A DNA stretch of 64,000 bases from Liquidambar formosana. Its lineage: Eukaryota; Streptophyta; Magnoliopsida; Saxifragales; Altingiaceae. The stretch's first letter is position 1. Every line of letters begins with the position of its first letter. The position numbers were made by a program, and so were the translations under genes. The notes under the pieces were generated by a model that had not been told where the DNA came from, ran no database searches, and was given only the letters and a program-made list of their open reading frames with translations. Of the stretch, positions 49,041 to 63,628 are shown one piece after another. Location of the stretch: NCBI GenBank assembly GCA_039720395.1, contig CM077820.1:14283848-14347847 (forward strand), given 5' to 3'.

Positions 49041-50031
49041 ATGTTCAAGATTGTATATATAAATATAATTGTTACCTGTTTTTAGAATAAGGCTGAAAGT
49101 TATAGGGTTTGTTTGGGTACTTAATAAATTGGATTAGATTAGGTTCAGTCAACAACTATTACTCCCTCTGTCCTACAAAGATAAGCTTTGACAAAATACG
49201 TAATTTAAGAGAAACCATCATTGCATTGATTTCTTATTTATCAAACTTTATCTTTCCAAAATTCCAAAAGAACCCTCTCCTACTTGGTGTTGGTTGTGTC
49301 TTAAAAAGAAGGGATAATTACTTTTTTATACCTTCAACTTTAAGGCTAGTTTCAATTTAGTCTACAAACTTCAAATCGTTTCAATTTAATGACAACTTAT
49401 AACTTTTTGTTGCAATGTAGTCTAGAGACTGACGTCCGTTAGAGTTTTTGACGGAAATGGCATGTGCTGCGTACATGATGCTTACGTGGAGTCTATGTGG
49501 CATTGATGCAGATTGCATCGGCATATACACCACGGGCTGTTGGACGTCTTGCTGCTGAATCGGGATTCTAATTTATTTAAATATTTTAGGAGTCTTTATT
49601 ATTATTATTTAATTATTGTTTTTAATTTAATTTGTTTCCTACGTAGTTTGATATTTTCTTGTTCTAGTAGAACTAAGTTGTCTTGTCCTAGTAGAACTAG
49701 GTTTTTCTTCTTACTTGTTCTAGTAGAATTAGGTTTTCTTGTTCTAGTAGAACTAGGTTGTCTTGTTCTAATAGAACTAGATTTTTCTTATTAGTTTTCT
49801 ATATAAAGGGATGTAAGCTTTATGGCAAATGGAGTTCAGACTTTGATTATTTGATTAATAATATTGAGAGAGAGAGTTCTCCTTTATTTTCCTACTTTCG
49901 TGTTCTTGAGAGAATATTGATTGTGGTTGCCTACTATCTGGCATTGTTCTTGCGACAATCAACAGATTGGTGGAAGCTTGTTTGTTTTTTGGTGAGCTAG
50001 TCTCAACCGCGTATATTTCTGCTGCATCAGT

Positions 50032-50044
50032 TGGTATCAGAGCC
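50032..50044 (+). other. tRNA-Met primer-binding site
   Basis: TGGTATCAGAGCC lies 2 bp after the 5' LTR, the canonical plant retrotransposon primer site. Confidence 0.9.
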
Positions 50045-50062
50045 AGGTTTGTTCTTGCCATC

Positions 50063-50476
50063 ATGCCAAGACGAGGAGGAAGACGTGCCGGAGGCCGTGA
50101 AGCCAATCTAGAGGTCGTGTATTATCTCGAGGACATGGCCCGAATTAAACAAGAAATCAAAGATGAGGTACGTGCCCTATTCAAGAGTTATTGTCTTGAG
50201 CAGTGTCGTAGTCATCGACCTCCATCTCCGCGTTCTATGGACAAAGAGAGTGTTGAGGATGTTTTGGTTGAGGATGTTTGTGTTGAGGATGTTGTTGTAG
50301 AGAATGAAGATTTGAATGAAGTTAAAGAAGGTAAGAATTTTGAAGTCATGGAAAAATTTTCTTTAAATAATTTTCATGATGTTGAAACTGAAAAATTAGT
50401 GGATTTTAATTCTCCACCTATTTTTGATGAATATTATGATGATTGGTGGAAACTTGTTTGTTTTTTGGTGAGCTAG
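50063..50476 (+). pseudogene. Truncated gag-like N-terminus
   Basis: ATG-started, 137 codons: a basic start (MPRRGGRRAGG), a helical middle, then short acidic repeats (VEDV-type, three to four copies) before it runs into 3' LTR sequence, which supplies the last residues and the stop. It lacks capsid and zinc-knuckle regions, so it is a deletion remnant. It is open throughout, suggesting the element is young. Confidence 0.6.
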
Positions 50477-50535
50477 TCTCAACTGCGTATATTTCCGCTG
50501 CATCAGGCATCTGTTTGTGTTATAGTCGACTATAA

Positions 50536-51790
50536 GTTGTTATAGTTGACTATAAGTTATTTGAAAAAAAAAAAAAAAGTGTTCAAGAGAAACAATAAAT
50601 TTACTGGAACACACCCAGTACAAGTGATTTTTTATTTTCTTAAAAATTAGAACAAAAATTATAAGATTCTAAATATTAATTTTGTGCTCTCTTCCCACCA
50701 TTTCTCAGCAACCAAACACAGTTCAAGAGAAACAATAAACTCACTAGACAATGAATACAAACCCCAGAAATAGAGATGGCATCCAAACCCCTCATTGCCG
50801 GCGATGAAGAGGGATTCCCTCATCTTCACCCTCTCACAGCCGCAAAGAAGCTCGTCGTCGGCAGCCTCGTTACAGCCTTACCAGTTTGGCGAATTGGTGT
50901 GGATTTTTTGAGCTTAAAGAGAGTGAGGAAAAAAAAAAAAAAAAAAAGAAAAGAAAAAGAAGGGAATGGGTGGTGAGGGGGCCATAGATGTCAACGTCCA
51001 CACCCCCTCTCTCTCTCTCACTCTCTGTATGTCTATTTGCAAAACCCCTAATTTTTTTTTTACAGATATAATGAATATACCCATAGTAGAAGAAAACAAA
51101 ACCCAAAAAATCAACCAATGGCAAGAAATCGGCAAAGGTTAGTGACGACGAACAGTGAACTGCGATGGTGTTAGCGCAGATGGTGATGGGGTTTCATCGA
51201 GAACACAGAGAGAGAGAACGTGGGTCACCGCCTACAAACCCACCATAGCTTCTCTTCTACAAACTCTCACTTCCCTTTTTAACTGATTTGTGGTGATGGG
51301 AAGATGGTTTTTTAGGTTGGTGTGCGAGGAGCTTGGCGTCTTTCGATTTGAAACCAAAATGAGATGTGATCTAGGAAGAAAGGGAAGGTGGTACACCCTT
51401 TTCTTGTGTTTTCAGATCTGCCGCTGGTGAAAGGAGGAGGGGCGGTGAGAAGAGGTCGGTGATGAGCAGTGAGCGAGCTTTAGCTGTGATGGAGAATGCT
51501 TCGTCGGTGGTGGGTTTCTTTGTGGCTTGCGACCGAAGAAGCGTGGGTGATTATGGTAATTAGTCTTGGAAACTCAGCCTTGGAAGGGAAGAAGTTTGGT
51601 GGTGGTTCGACGATGGAATTAAGAGACGATGAAGGAGAAGAAAAGAAGGAAAAGAAAAGAAAAGACAGTGGTTCGTTGACGGTGAGTTCCTTTTGTTTCT
51701 TGTATTGTTTCTTGAATTGGGTTTTTCTTTCACGTCCTGTTTGGTTATCGAGAAAGTGAAGGAAAAAAAAAGAATTGGGTCTTTCTTGAA
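50536..51790. other. MULE interior with possibly captured gene-like sequence
   Basis: An ATG at 50,776 opens about 36 gene-like codons (MASKPLIAGDEEGFPHLHPL...) after a purine-rich leader. The frame then becomes low-complexity. Further GC-rich blocks at 51,140-51,690 have short open frames (for example 51,496-51,759) without recognisable domains. Pack-MULE capture is plausible, but the source gene is not identified. Confidence 0.35.
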
Positions 51791-52369
51791 ATGTTATAGT
51801 CGACTATAACACAGGTGGATGCCACATGGGCTCCACATAAGCATCACGTGTGCAGCATATGCCCTTTCCGTAAAAAACCCTAATGAACGTCAACCTCTGG
51901 ATCACATTGCAACAAAAAGTTATAAGTTGTTACTAAATTGAGACAATTTGAAATTTGTGGACTAAATTGAAATTACCCCTAAAGTTGAAGGTACAGAAAA
52001 GTAATTATCCCTAAAAATAATTATTGAAATAACAAGGGATAATGTAAAAAAGTTCAAAATATTTATAATTTTACTTTTCAAAATGAATAAACATTTTGGG
52101 AGAGAAAAAGTAACAAAAAAAGCCTATTTTTGTGGGATGGAGAGAGTATTTAGTTTTTAAATAAACCAACTCACAATTAGTTTGAAAAAAAAAAAAAAAA
52201 ACTATGTTTATGCCTTATTTTCAAAAGAAAAGTGAACTAATTATCAAAAAAGAGAGATTTACCAAACGGGTTGAAATCAAAATTAGTCACACATATCTTC
52301 GTCTCATCAAGTTTTTAGGTTTACCAAACAACGTACCCCATAATGCATAACATTAATAATCATGGGCAT

Positions 52370-52490
52370 GGATCCTCTCCAGTACTGGACATGTCCAGTA
52401 CAATCTTGGACCATCCATGTGTGGACCCCACTTCATATGGATGGTCCAAGATTATACTGGAGATGTCTAGTTACTGGATTATCCAAAATA
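52370..52490. repeat. Short inverted repeat (MITE-like hairpin)
   Basis: CCAGTACAATCTTGGACCATCCAT (split as CCAGTACAATC plus TTGGACCATCCAT) pairs with ATGGATGGTCCAAGATTATACTGG-like sequence across a ~17-bp loop. Outer ACTGGACATGTC / GATGTCTAGTTACTGG parts pair less well. The third CYP716 unit lacks it at the equivalent place. Confidence 0.6.
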
Positions 52491-53074
52491 CACCAGCTCA
52501 ACCGCACCAACAATGTCGGTGTAGTACCTAAAAAACCCATCAGTGCGCCCACTACTGACCAAACCAAAACGGTTACACTACCAATAGAAATGCCTATTCA
52601 AAAGCTCCAACGGCTAAAATACACGCACGAGAATATTAAAATAATATCTAATGAATAGAAAACGAGTAGATTATTAAGAAGAAGAAATATATTTCATTGA
52701 AATACCAATAAACCAACAACAACACGAATGACACTCCCAAATACCCACTAAGACAACCTATCGAGAACCAGCCAAAACTCCTAGTAAGACGTTGCCAAGT
52801 AAAACAAAAGCCAGTACCAACAAAGCCTACAGATAAACATAACCGCAAACGCAATGGCTACAAAGAAAGGTATTGATGAGAATTTGAATCCCCAGTAGGT
52901 ATCTTGTAGGGCAACTCTTGAGCTACAAAAAGGAGGCTCTATATGAACCGAAACAACCCCAACGTACTCTTTCTTAGCCTATAAATATCACAACAGAGTA
53001 CATTAGCCTATCCATCTCCATAATCATCCCCACTGTTTCTTTTCTTTTTTCATTGTAATAACCAAGTAGGTTTT
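52491..53074 (+). promoter_or_regulatory. Promoter region of the CYP716 pseudogene
   Basis: The part at 52,860-53,074 matches 37,160-37,916 upstream of the intact gene, with deletions, and includes a TATAAAT at 52,980-52,986 (89 bp before the ATG). The part at 52,490-52,800 matches 62,220-62,505 upstream of the third copy. Confidence 0.6.
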
Positions 53075-54543
53075 ATGGATCTCTCATTCCCTAACCCACT
53101 TCACCTTGTAGTCCTCTTTGCATCTCTCTCTTCTCTTACTACTCATCTTCAATCCCCAAAAACCCCTTCCTGCAAATCCAAAGCTTCCACCGGGTAAAAC
53201 TGGATGGCCAATTATAGGCGAAACATTGGAATACGCGATGGCCGGACGAAATGGAAATCCGGGGAAATTCGTAAATGAAAGAATGAAAAAATACTCACAT
53301 GATGTATTCAAAACCTCTGTCCTCGGAGAGAACATGGCCGTCTTCTGTGGTGCGGCGGGGAATAAGTTCTTATTCTCGAACGAGAACAAGCTTGTTACCA
53401 CTTGGCACCCTGATTCGGTGGAGAAGGTTATGTTGCCTCATCCTTCACATGCTGAAACTGATGTGAAATTGGGCGTGACAAGAATGCGTAGCATTGTGCC
53501 TGAGTTTCTCAAGCCAAAAGTCTTGAAAAACTATGTGTCCATCATGGATTCGACCACAAGGCAACACATAGGGGAAGAATGGGCTCAAAACAATGAAGTG
53601 AAAGTTGTTCCGCTGGCCAAGAAGTACACCTTCGCATTGGCTTGTTGATTATTCTTGAGCATCGACGATCCAAAGCATGTGGCCAAGCTTAGTAATCAAT
53701 TTGCTTGTGTTACTGATGGGCTCATATCCCTGCCTCTAAATTTTCCTGGCACTTCGTTCTACCGTGCCATCAAAGCAGGAAATATGATTCGTGAGCAGGT
53801 GTTGGCAATCATTAAACAAAGGAAAGTGGAGCTATCGGAGAAGAGGGACACAACGGTGGGTATAGACTTATTGAGTCGCATGCTCCTTTATACGGATGAG
53901 AATGGCAAATTTGTGAGTGAGATGGTAATTGCTAGTATGATTTTGGCTTTACTTATTGCCAGCTTTGACACCACAAGTGCCTTGATCACATCGGTAGTGA
54001 ACTACCTGGAAGATTTCCCCGATATCTACAGTAAGGTATTAGAAGGTAAACACTCCCAAACTCATCGACCCAAACCAATTCTTAGAAAATATATTGTATT
54101 ACCTTCGTTGATAATCACTAAAAATATCGATTCTATATATATGTGTGTGTGTGTATATCAAATTAATAAATTCCAACACTACAAATATTGTTAGATTAAA
54201 TTTTAATTCTTATATAAAACCGGTTTCCTTTGGTTAATAGAACAAATGGAAATTACAACGTCTACAGGTCCAAACGGGTTGCTAAATTGGGATGACATTC
54301 AGAAGATGAAATATTCTTGGAGTGTGGCAAATGAAACAATGAGGTTATCGCCACCTGCTCGAGGATTTTTTAAAGTGGCCATAAGTGACTTCACTTTCGC
54401 AAGGTTTAGCTAGCATCCCAAAGTGATGGAAGGTATATTATATATAATTCCATGAGCTAGACAATGCTGTTATATATATCAGTAAGATATGCAGTAATGC
54501 GAGTAATTACCACTCTCAATCCATTTTATTGCAGGAATATTGA

Positions 54544-57913
<3,370 letters not shown>

Positions 57914-58089
57914 TTGGGGGAGGACCACGAATGTGCCCTGGGAGAGAGTATGCTCGAGTAGAAGTACTCGTTTTCATACATACAAAATTCAAATGGGAGA
58001 AACTAATTCCAAACGAGAAGATCGTGTACATAACGTCACCCACTCCGGCAAAGGGTCTTCCAATTCGCCTCCAACCTCATGAAAAATAA

Positions 58090-58480
58090 TTGCTTTACTT
58101 TTGCTTGGTTATTGAACCTTCTCCAAAACTATGTTTGTTTGCAATTTCAATTCCTTTTCTTAGATGCTAGCAGATGGCACTTGCAACATGTTGCACGCAT
58201 GCATGTTTTCATGTTTCCATAGTACCTTGTTAGCTGCTTTGAGCATTGAGCCTTCTATATCTATGTACGTACTTGGTTTGTCGTTGATGCTATTTGCTCT
58301 CTCATTTCATTCAAAATATATATAGGATGATGATTTAGTTAGCACGTCCTGATGGTCTGTGGAATCTCTTGTTAAATGATGTAATGGGTCTGCCTGTTAG
58401 TAAGCTGAAGCTTCCTTTCTTGTATATATCCTTAGGACCAAAAAGAAAAAAAAAAAAACCACCACTTATATCAACCCCGC
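58090..58480. other. 3' flank of the CYP716 pseudogene
   Basis: The first ~200 bp match the 3' UTR of the intact gene (39,691-39,920), with the AATAAA region altered. Then AT-rich sequence follows. No gene is seen. Confidence 0.6.
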
Positions 58481-58489
58481 ATTAGAGGT

Positions 58490-58891
58490 GAATTGCATAG
58501 TTTATTGGATGGCGAAGGGGGGTGTGAGTAGCTCTGTCTCGTTCTTGGGTAAAGGAGTTTTTGGTGTTTCCTTCCTTCTGCTGGCTTTGTTTGTTTTTTC
58601 CTAGGCTTTCCTCTGTTTTCCCCTGCTTTCCATTGTTTCTGCTGCTCTGTTTAAATTAATTAGCTTGATGTTTCCTGTCTAAGCTGTTTTTGGGGGTATT
58701 TTTGGAGTGGTCTTTGAGTTGTAGTGTTCTTTTTTTCTTGTCTAGGTGTTGCTGTTCTTAGCATGTTGGGGGGGGGGGGGGGGGGGGGGGTGTTTATGTT
58801 CCTCTGTCTTGGATGTTGCATGTATTCAATCTTATCACTTTAATAATATACCTTTTATGTTGGTCCAAAAAAAAAAAATGAAAAAAAAAAA
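58490..58891 (+). mobile_element. Truncated LINE-like insertion
   Basis: A T/G-rich 400-bp segment ends in a poly(A)-rich tail after TTTATGTTGGTCC and is flanked by 9-bp duplications ATTAGAGGT (58,481-58,489 and 58,892-58,900). This is the structure of a 5'-truncated non-LTR retrotransposon. A run of about 23 G (58,768-58,790) lies inside. Confidence 0.6.
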
Positions 58892-59493
58892 ATTAGAGGT
58901 TGTGGTTTGTGCATTAGTGAGTTACAAAGCATATTGGACCAATGTATTGAGTAAAACCTCTAATGCATGGTGTTGATATAAGTTACTTAATTAGGTGAGC
59001 ATGTTGTCACCTCATTGGGACTAATATATTTATATAGGGAAATTTTATGTGCAGCACCAATATACATCACCTTATGTAGTACTATGTGTATGGGGGTATT
59101 TTTTGGAGTGGTTTTTGAGGGGTAGTGTTCTTCTTTTTTTATTTATTGATTTATTTTTGGGTGTTGCTGTTCTTAGCATGTTTTTGGGGTGGGGGTGGGG
59201 GTGGGGGGTTATGTTCCTCAGTCTTGGGTGTTGCATGTATTCAATCTTATCACTTTAATAATATACCTTTTATGTCGATAAAAAAAAATAAAAAATAGAG
59301 GTTGTATTTTGTGCATTAGTGGGTTACAAAGTATATTGGACCAATGCACTGGGTAAAACCTCTAATGCATGGTGTCGATATAAGTTACTTAATTAGGTGA
59401 GCATGTTGTCACCTCATTGGGACTGATATATTTATATAGGGAAATGTTATGTGCAGCACCAATATTCATCACCCTAAGTAGTACTATGTGTAT
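58690..59493. repeat. ~400-bp tandem duplication
   Basis: Two copies (about 58,690-59,088 and 59,089-59,493) share GGGGTATTTTTTGGAGTGG starts, the LINE-like tail, and the following GGTGAGCATGTTGTCACCTC block. The copies differ by the length of the G-run and scattered substitutions. Confidence 0.85.
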
Positions 59494-59610
59494 GGATCAA
59501 AAACTCTCTCAATTTATTTAAAAAATCTATTTTTTATTGATATAGATTGGGTACGGTGCTGCACAGAGTATTGTATGAAGGGTGCTTCGTATAATACCAA
59601 TATATCTATA

Positions 59611-59666
<56 letters not shown>

Positions 59667-61403
59667 ACCTAGTGTTGTTTTCCATTGACTTGGAGCTCAA
59701 AATGTAACTTGCAAAGCTTTTTCATTGCCTCATTAAGTGCCTACGTACTTGCACACAAGATGCTTTTATTTCCCACATGGAGTAGCACTAAACTTCATAA
59801 AGAGGCTCTTCGTAAAATATAAATAAACATAGGATGATGATCAGGTGAGCACCTGATATAACTCGCATTGGGGTTATATTTCGTATTTTAATAGATTAAT
59901 AGGTACATTGAGTCAATGCACGGAGTACAACTCCCAATGCATGGTGCTTATATAATTTATCTCAACATGTACTGACTTGATTAGGATTATATATATATCT
60001 TGGAAAAGGCAGTACCAAAGTGCAGTTTAGAATGTCTAGTGGTTTGGGTGGGGTGAGGGCTTGGGATAGGGTTAGACAAGCATTGGACAGTTGGACTACA
60101 ACTTATAATATTGATATAACTTATATATATTAATGCGGGTTGATCTCCCTGGACTGAACATACTTAAAATTTTAAATTTATGTCCGGACATGGATCCACA
60201 TTTTTTTTTTTTTTTTTTTTTTTTTGGGTTCTATCATTGCTTTTCCTTGTTTTTTATGTACGTTCTTTTCCTTGGTGTCAAAATTTGTGTATATATATAT
60301 ATATATATAGATATTTTTTTTTTTGGGTCAGCAAATAAAATTTTATTATATGTACGTTAAAAAAGAATATATATACAATACACCACATGGAAGTTTAATC
60401 CACGCTTTTACCTGTGTGGTCATTGCAGTATTGTGAATACAAGAGTATGATGATATTAATTGCACGTACAACCTTATTGAACCACACTTAACCAGAATTA
60501 AGCATTCAATGAATTGAAGTTCAATCTCCCATTGCGTTTATCGTGTTTAATTAGTGGGGACTAGGGACTGGTGGTGTCCAATAAAGTGGTTCACAATCTA
60601 AACACATAAATCATCAATATTCTTAGCATATCCACTTCTTAGAAACACATTTTTATAATAATTTTAGATGGTGTAGGAATTTTAGGGAAACTCATTTTAG
60701 TTAAGCATTTCCTATATTTGTTGATATTAAGGGGTTTAGGGCAAGGGTGAAGCGAGTGTGGTATGAGGTGAGGCGTTTACCCCACTTGAAAATTTCACAA
60801 AAAAAAAAAAAAAAAAAGTCTTAATATTTTGCTCTTTTGATGACCATTTCCCAACTTAATACCAAATTAAGGAAATAAGTAGTATTTTGAACTACAACAC
60901 AGTCAATTTGTAATACGTTGACAAGAAATCTTCTTTATATGGTATTAAGTTAAAAAGTGATCACTAAAACGTAATAAATTACAAAAAATTGCCTCACTTG
61001 AGGTAATTTCTTGACTTCGCCCTTGGTGAGGTGTAAGAATAAATTCTATGGATTGTTGGGGAAAAAAAAAAAATTGGTTAGTTCTATAATGCTTGAAGTG
61101 TTTACATTGTATTAAGGGGAAAAAAAGCATTTCTTATATTTGCGGTACATTAAATAATCATACAAATGCTTATAATCCTCTCTGAGAATGTGTTTCCATG
61201 CGTGTTCATAGTATTTGGAAAATATGTCCTTTTTTTTTTCTTCATTTATTGGTAAGACACAAAACACTGAATGGTGCGCACACACCCACGTAAATTCAAT
61301 ATGAATTCAAGCACCACCTCAAAAAGGGTGACTAGAAAATAGCAATTTATATTTAGTCTTTTGATACAATCTCCTAGTGCTTCAATAAATTAGTACACTT
61401 ACC
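59494..61403. other. Intergenic region, duplicated CYP716 downstream flank
   Basis: No gene is seen. It holds a (CT)n-(TA)n microsatellite (59,617-59,666), the block 59,690-59,785 matching 40,870-40,965, a repeat-family copy at 59,826-59,985, and the block 60,030-60,110 matching 40,040-40,140. There is a poly(T) run at 60,201-60,225. Confidence 0.6.
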
Positions 61404-61618
61404 CAAGTGAGTTAATCTAGTTGGTTAGAGAAGAGTCTCTCTATTCTATTAACCTGAATTTGATTCTTCTGTAGAGTACTCTAGGAATTAATTTCTGAAT
61501 GCACTAGGCCGATATGGGAGAGTGCGCTCTTAAGATCGTTCGAGGAGGGATTTAGTCGAAGTGCAGGCAAAGTGCCCTGAACACTCTGACCAAAAATAAA
61601 TAAAATAAATAAATAAAC
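61404..61618 (+). mobile_element. tRNA-derived SINE-like element
   Basis: An A-box-like TAATCTAGTTGGTTAGAG (61,413-61,430) and a B-box-like GAATTTGATTCTT (about 61,456-61,468) are followed by a ~130-bp body and an A-rich (AAATAA)n tail at 61,595-61,617. This is the layout of a plant SINE. Flanking duplications are weak. Confidence 0.55.
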
Positions 61619-61739
61619 TGGTGCACTCCAATTAGGTAGCGAATTAAAGAAGTGTCGTGTAACAGTAATGTTGTTATTCATGTTAGAAGAATAAAAATGC
61701 AGATATTATACAATTTTCTAACACGTTGTCCCTAAGATA

Positions 61740-62509
61740 AAACTGCATGGCCAACCTTGTCGTAGGCTTTGCAAGTCTACACAACTTATTAAAGCAAGAA
61801 TTGAAGCTCCATCTCAAGTACATTCTTATACCCATAATTTTTTTTAAATAATAAGCGATAAAACTGTAATGAAGATAAAATAGCTTTTCCCAATAAAACC
61901 TTTTTTTTTTTTTTTTTTTCCTTAATAGTTATGGGGCCTGTTTGAGAGCTTAATAAATTATATCGTATTAGGACCATGCCAGTCTACAATTGTTATTTGG
62001 TTTTGAAATAAACCAATTTACAGTTGGTTTGGAAAAAAACACTATGTTTATGCCTTCTTTTCAGAAGAAAGATGGATTGTTATATTAGAAAAAGAGATTT
62101 ACCAAACAGTATGTGTGAAATTAACCATAACTAACTAAACATATCTTTAGCTGGTTAGATTTTCAAGTTTGTCAAACAGCCTCATAGTGTGTAACATTAA
62201 TAATTATTATCCATGATACGCCAGCTAGCCCAACGGCTCCAGCAATGATCAAAGGTACTGTAGAAATATACCCATCAGCCCACAACTCAAACCAAAACGG
62301 TTACACCACCAAGGCACCAACTGAAATGCCTGTTCAAAAGCTCTAACGGCAAAAATGCATAAGAATATCAAAATAAAACGACTAGATTTTTAAGAATAAA
62401 TATATTTTATTGAAATACCAAGAAACCAACAATAATTTTCCCAGAAGCCCAACAAGATACCCTATCGATCAAGAACAAGCCAACACTTCCAGTAAGACGT
62501 TGCCCTGGA
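61740..62509. other. Upstream region of the third CYP716 unit
   Basis: It matches in order the corresponding region of the second unit (47,690-47,850, 49,095-49,160, 52,150-52,320 and 52,490-52,800) but lacks the MULE, LTR and Stowaway insertions. After CAGTAAGACGTTGCC (about 62,503) homology jumps into CYP716 exon 1, so the promoter and first third of exon 1 are deleted. Confidence 0.75.
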
Positions 62510-62742
62510 ACAAGTTCTTATTCTCGAACGAGAACAAGCTTGTTACCACTTGGTACCCTCATTCGGTGGAGAAGGTTATGTTGCCTCCTCTTCAAATGCT
62601 GAAACAGATGTGAAATTAGGCGCGCGTGACAAGAATGCTCAGCATCCTGTCTGAGTTTCTCAAGCCAGAAGCCTTGAAAAACTATGTGGCCATCATGGAT
62701 TCGATGACAAGGCAACGCATGGAGGAAGAATGGGCTCAAAAA
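62510..62742 (+). pseudogene. CYP716 exon 1 fragment
   Basis: It corresponds to about 38,210-38,440 of the intact gene (from the [10 protein letters not shown] region to EEWAQ) with small deletions and a frame change near 62,596. It begins directly after promoter-derived sequence and ends in a junction with viral sequence. It is non-functional. Confidence 0.9.
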
Positions 62743-62990
62743 AAGGAATATTCCTAAAAGGGAAATTCAGATGTGAAAATAGAATGGACTAAACAAGATT
62801 CAAATTTAGTTCAAGAAATTAAAAATATGTTTAAAGAAACCCCAAAGGTTTATTTTCCAAAAGAAAGTGAACAATTAATTCTAGAAATAGATGCTAGTGA
62901 TGAGTTTTGGGGAGTAGTATTGAAAGCAATTCCAGAAAATTCTAAATGAGAAGAAGTTTGTGGATATGCTTCAGGAAAATTTAAACCAGT
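62743..62990 (+). pseudogene. Endogenous caulimovirid RNase H fragment
   Basis: Clearly homologous to 31,658-31,910 of the viral polymerase ORF (start of RNase H, with the D-A-S motif after an acid residue), but more diverged than the two arms are from each other. A TGA stop interrupts it at about 62,947. It is a separate, older or related insertion. Confidence 0.88.
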
Positions 62991-63156
62991 TATTCTCCGT
63001 AATGCAAAGATTGACATGTTTAAAGGATCCATGAGGCTGGTAGTTGACAAATGGGGCCAGGTTGAGGTTACTATATAAGCCTGCTAAATTTGTAGTTAAA
63101 GAGGATTACAATATCTCTCTAGTGGAGTATGAGCTGGTGAATGTTGTGGAAGAGTG
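62991..63156 (+). pseudogene. 3' fragment of an OB-fold protein gene (At4g28440-like)
   Basis: The translation reads VILRNAKIDMFKGSMRLVVD, then KWGQVEV, and after a short frame disturbance near 63,073 ends with NISLVEYELVNVVEE and a stop at 63,154-63,156. I recognise this as the C-terminal part of the plant OB-fold/single-strand-binding-like family typified by At4g28440. The 3' UTR-like sequence seems to follow. There is no upstream part, so it is a gene fragment fused to the viral piece. Confidence 0.7.
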
Positions 63157-63628
63157 ATTGGGATCCTTTGGCAGCCAATATTTGGAGCTATGAAGAAGTT
63201 TTAATAGTTTTGAAGCCATGCGGTTGGTTTTAATCTAATTTGCTTTCAGTTTGAGTTTCTTGGGCCTTGCCCTGTTTCTATTGTAGTTTTTGTGGCTTTA
63301 TCTAGATTTTGGCTGTCAATGGGTGTGTTTTTTGGGTTTGAATTTTGGAGTTTATTGGGATTATGTCTTTAGCTGCTATTGGGTGTGGTTTTATGGGAAG
63401 GTTTTAATGGCATGTTCATATATTGGATCATAGAAATCATAAGGATTTTTGAAACCCAAAACTGTAACATTTTTGGATAACAGCCATAAAAACCGTCATC
63501 TTCTTTTGAGTGCTGTGATCAGAGTTCTCAGTGAAAAATTTTGGGCCTTATATGCTTAGAAAGCACTTTGAATCAGCTTTCCAACGCAACAAACGGCGCC
63601 TTAATCAAATTTTTGGAGCTCAAGAAAT
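63157..63628. other. Non-coding stretch, probable 3' UTR of the captured fragment and beyond
   Basis: T/G-rich sequence without open frames. The start may be the 3' UTR of the OB-fold gene fragment. Nothing else is recognised. Confidence 0.4.

Larger units (their letters stand above)
49504..50505 (+). mobile_element. Internally deleted LTR retrotransposon (1.0 kb)
   Basis: The 5' LTR is 49,504-50,029 (526 bp, TGATGCAG to CTGCATCA). A tRNA-Met primer site follows, then a short gag-like ORF, then only the last ~65 bp of the 3' LTR (about 50,441-50,505) ending in the same CTGCATCA. Perfect 5-bp target duplications GGCAT are at 49,499-49,503 and 50,506-50,510. Everything from gag onward to most of the 3' LTR is gone; the deletion joint shares GATTGGTGG with the LTR. 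The superfamily is undetermined because no pol remains. Confidence 0.88.
49311..52011. mobile_element. MULE-like element with ~220-bp inverted ends, split by an LTR retrotransposon
   Basis: The ends are GGGATAATTAC in perfect inverted orientation, and homology continues about 220 bp inward on each side (to the GTTATAGTCGACTATAA motif at about 50,518 and 51,797). The target duplications TAAAAAGAA (49,302-49,310) and TAAAAATAA (52,012-52,020) match at 8 of 9 positions, as expected for Mutator. The interior has GC-rich, possibly captured host sequence but no transposase. Confidence 0.85.
49162..52146. mobile_element. Stowaway-like MITE split by a MULE
   Basis: The outer tips CTCCCTCTGTCCTACAAAGA (left) and, as reverse complement, CTCTCTCCATCCCACAAAAA (right) are of the Stowaway/mariner type and are flanked by TA (49,160-49,161 and 52,147-52,148). 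Without the inner insertion the MITE would be about 275 bp. The third CYP716 unit shows the site without any insertion near 61,998-62,015 (TTGTTATTTGGTTTTGAAAT). Confidence 0.8.
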
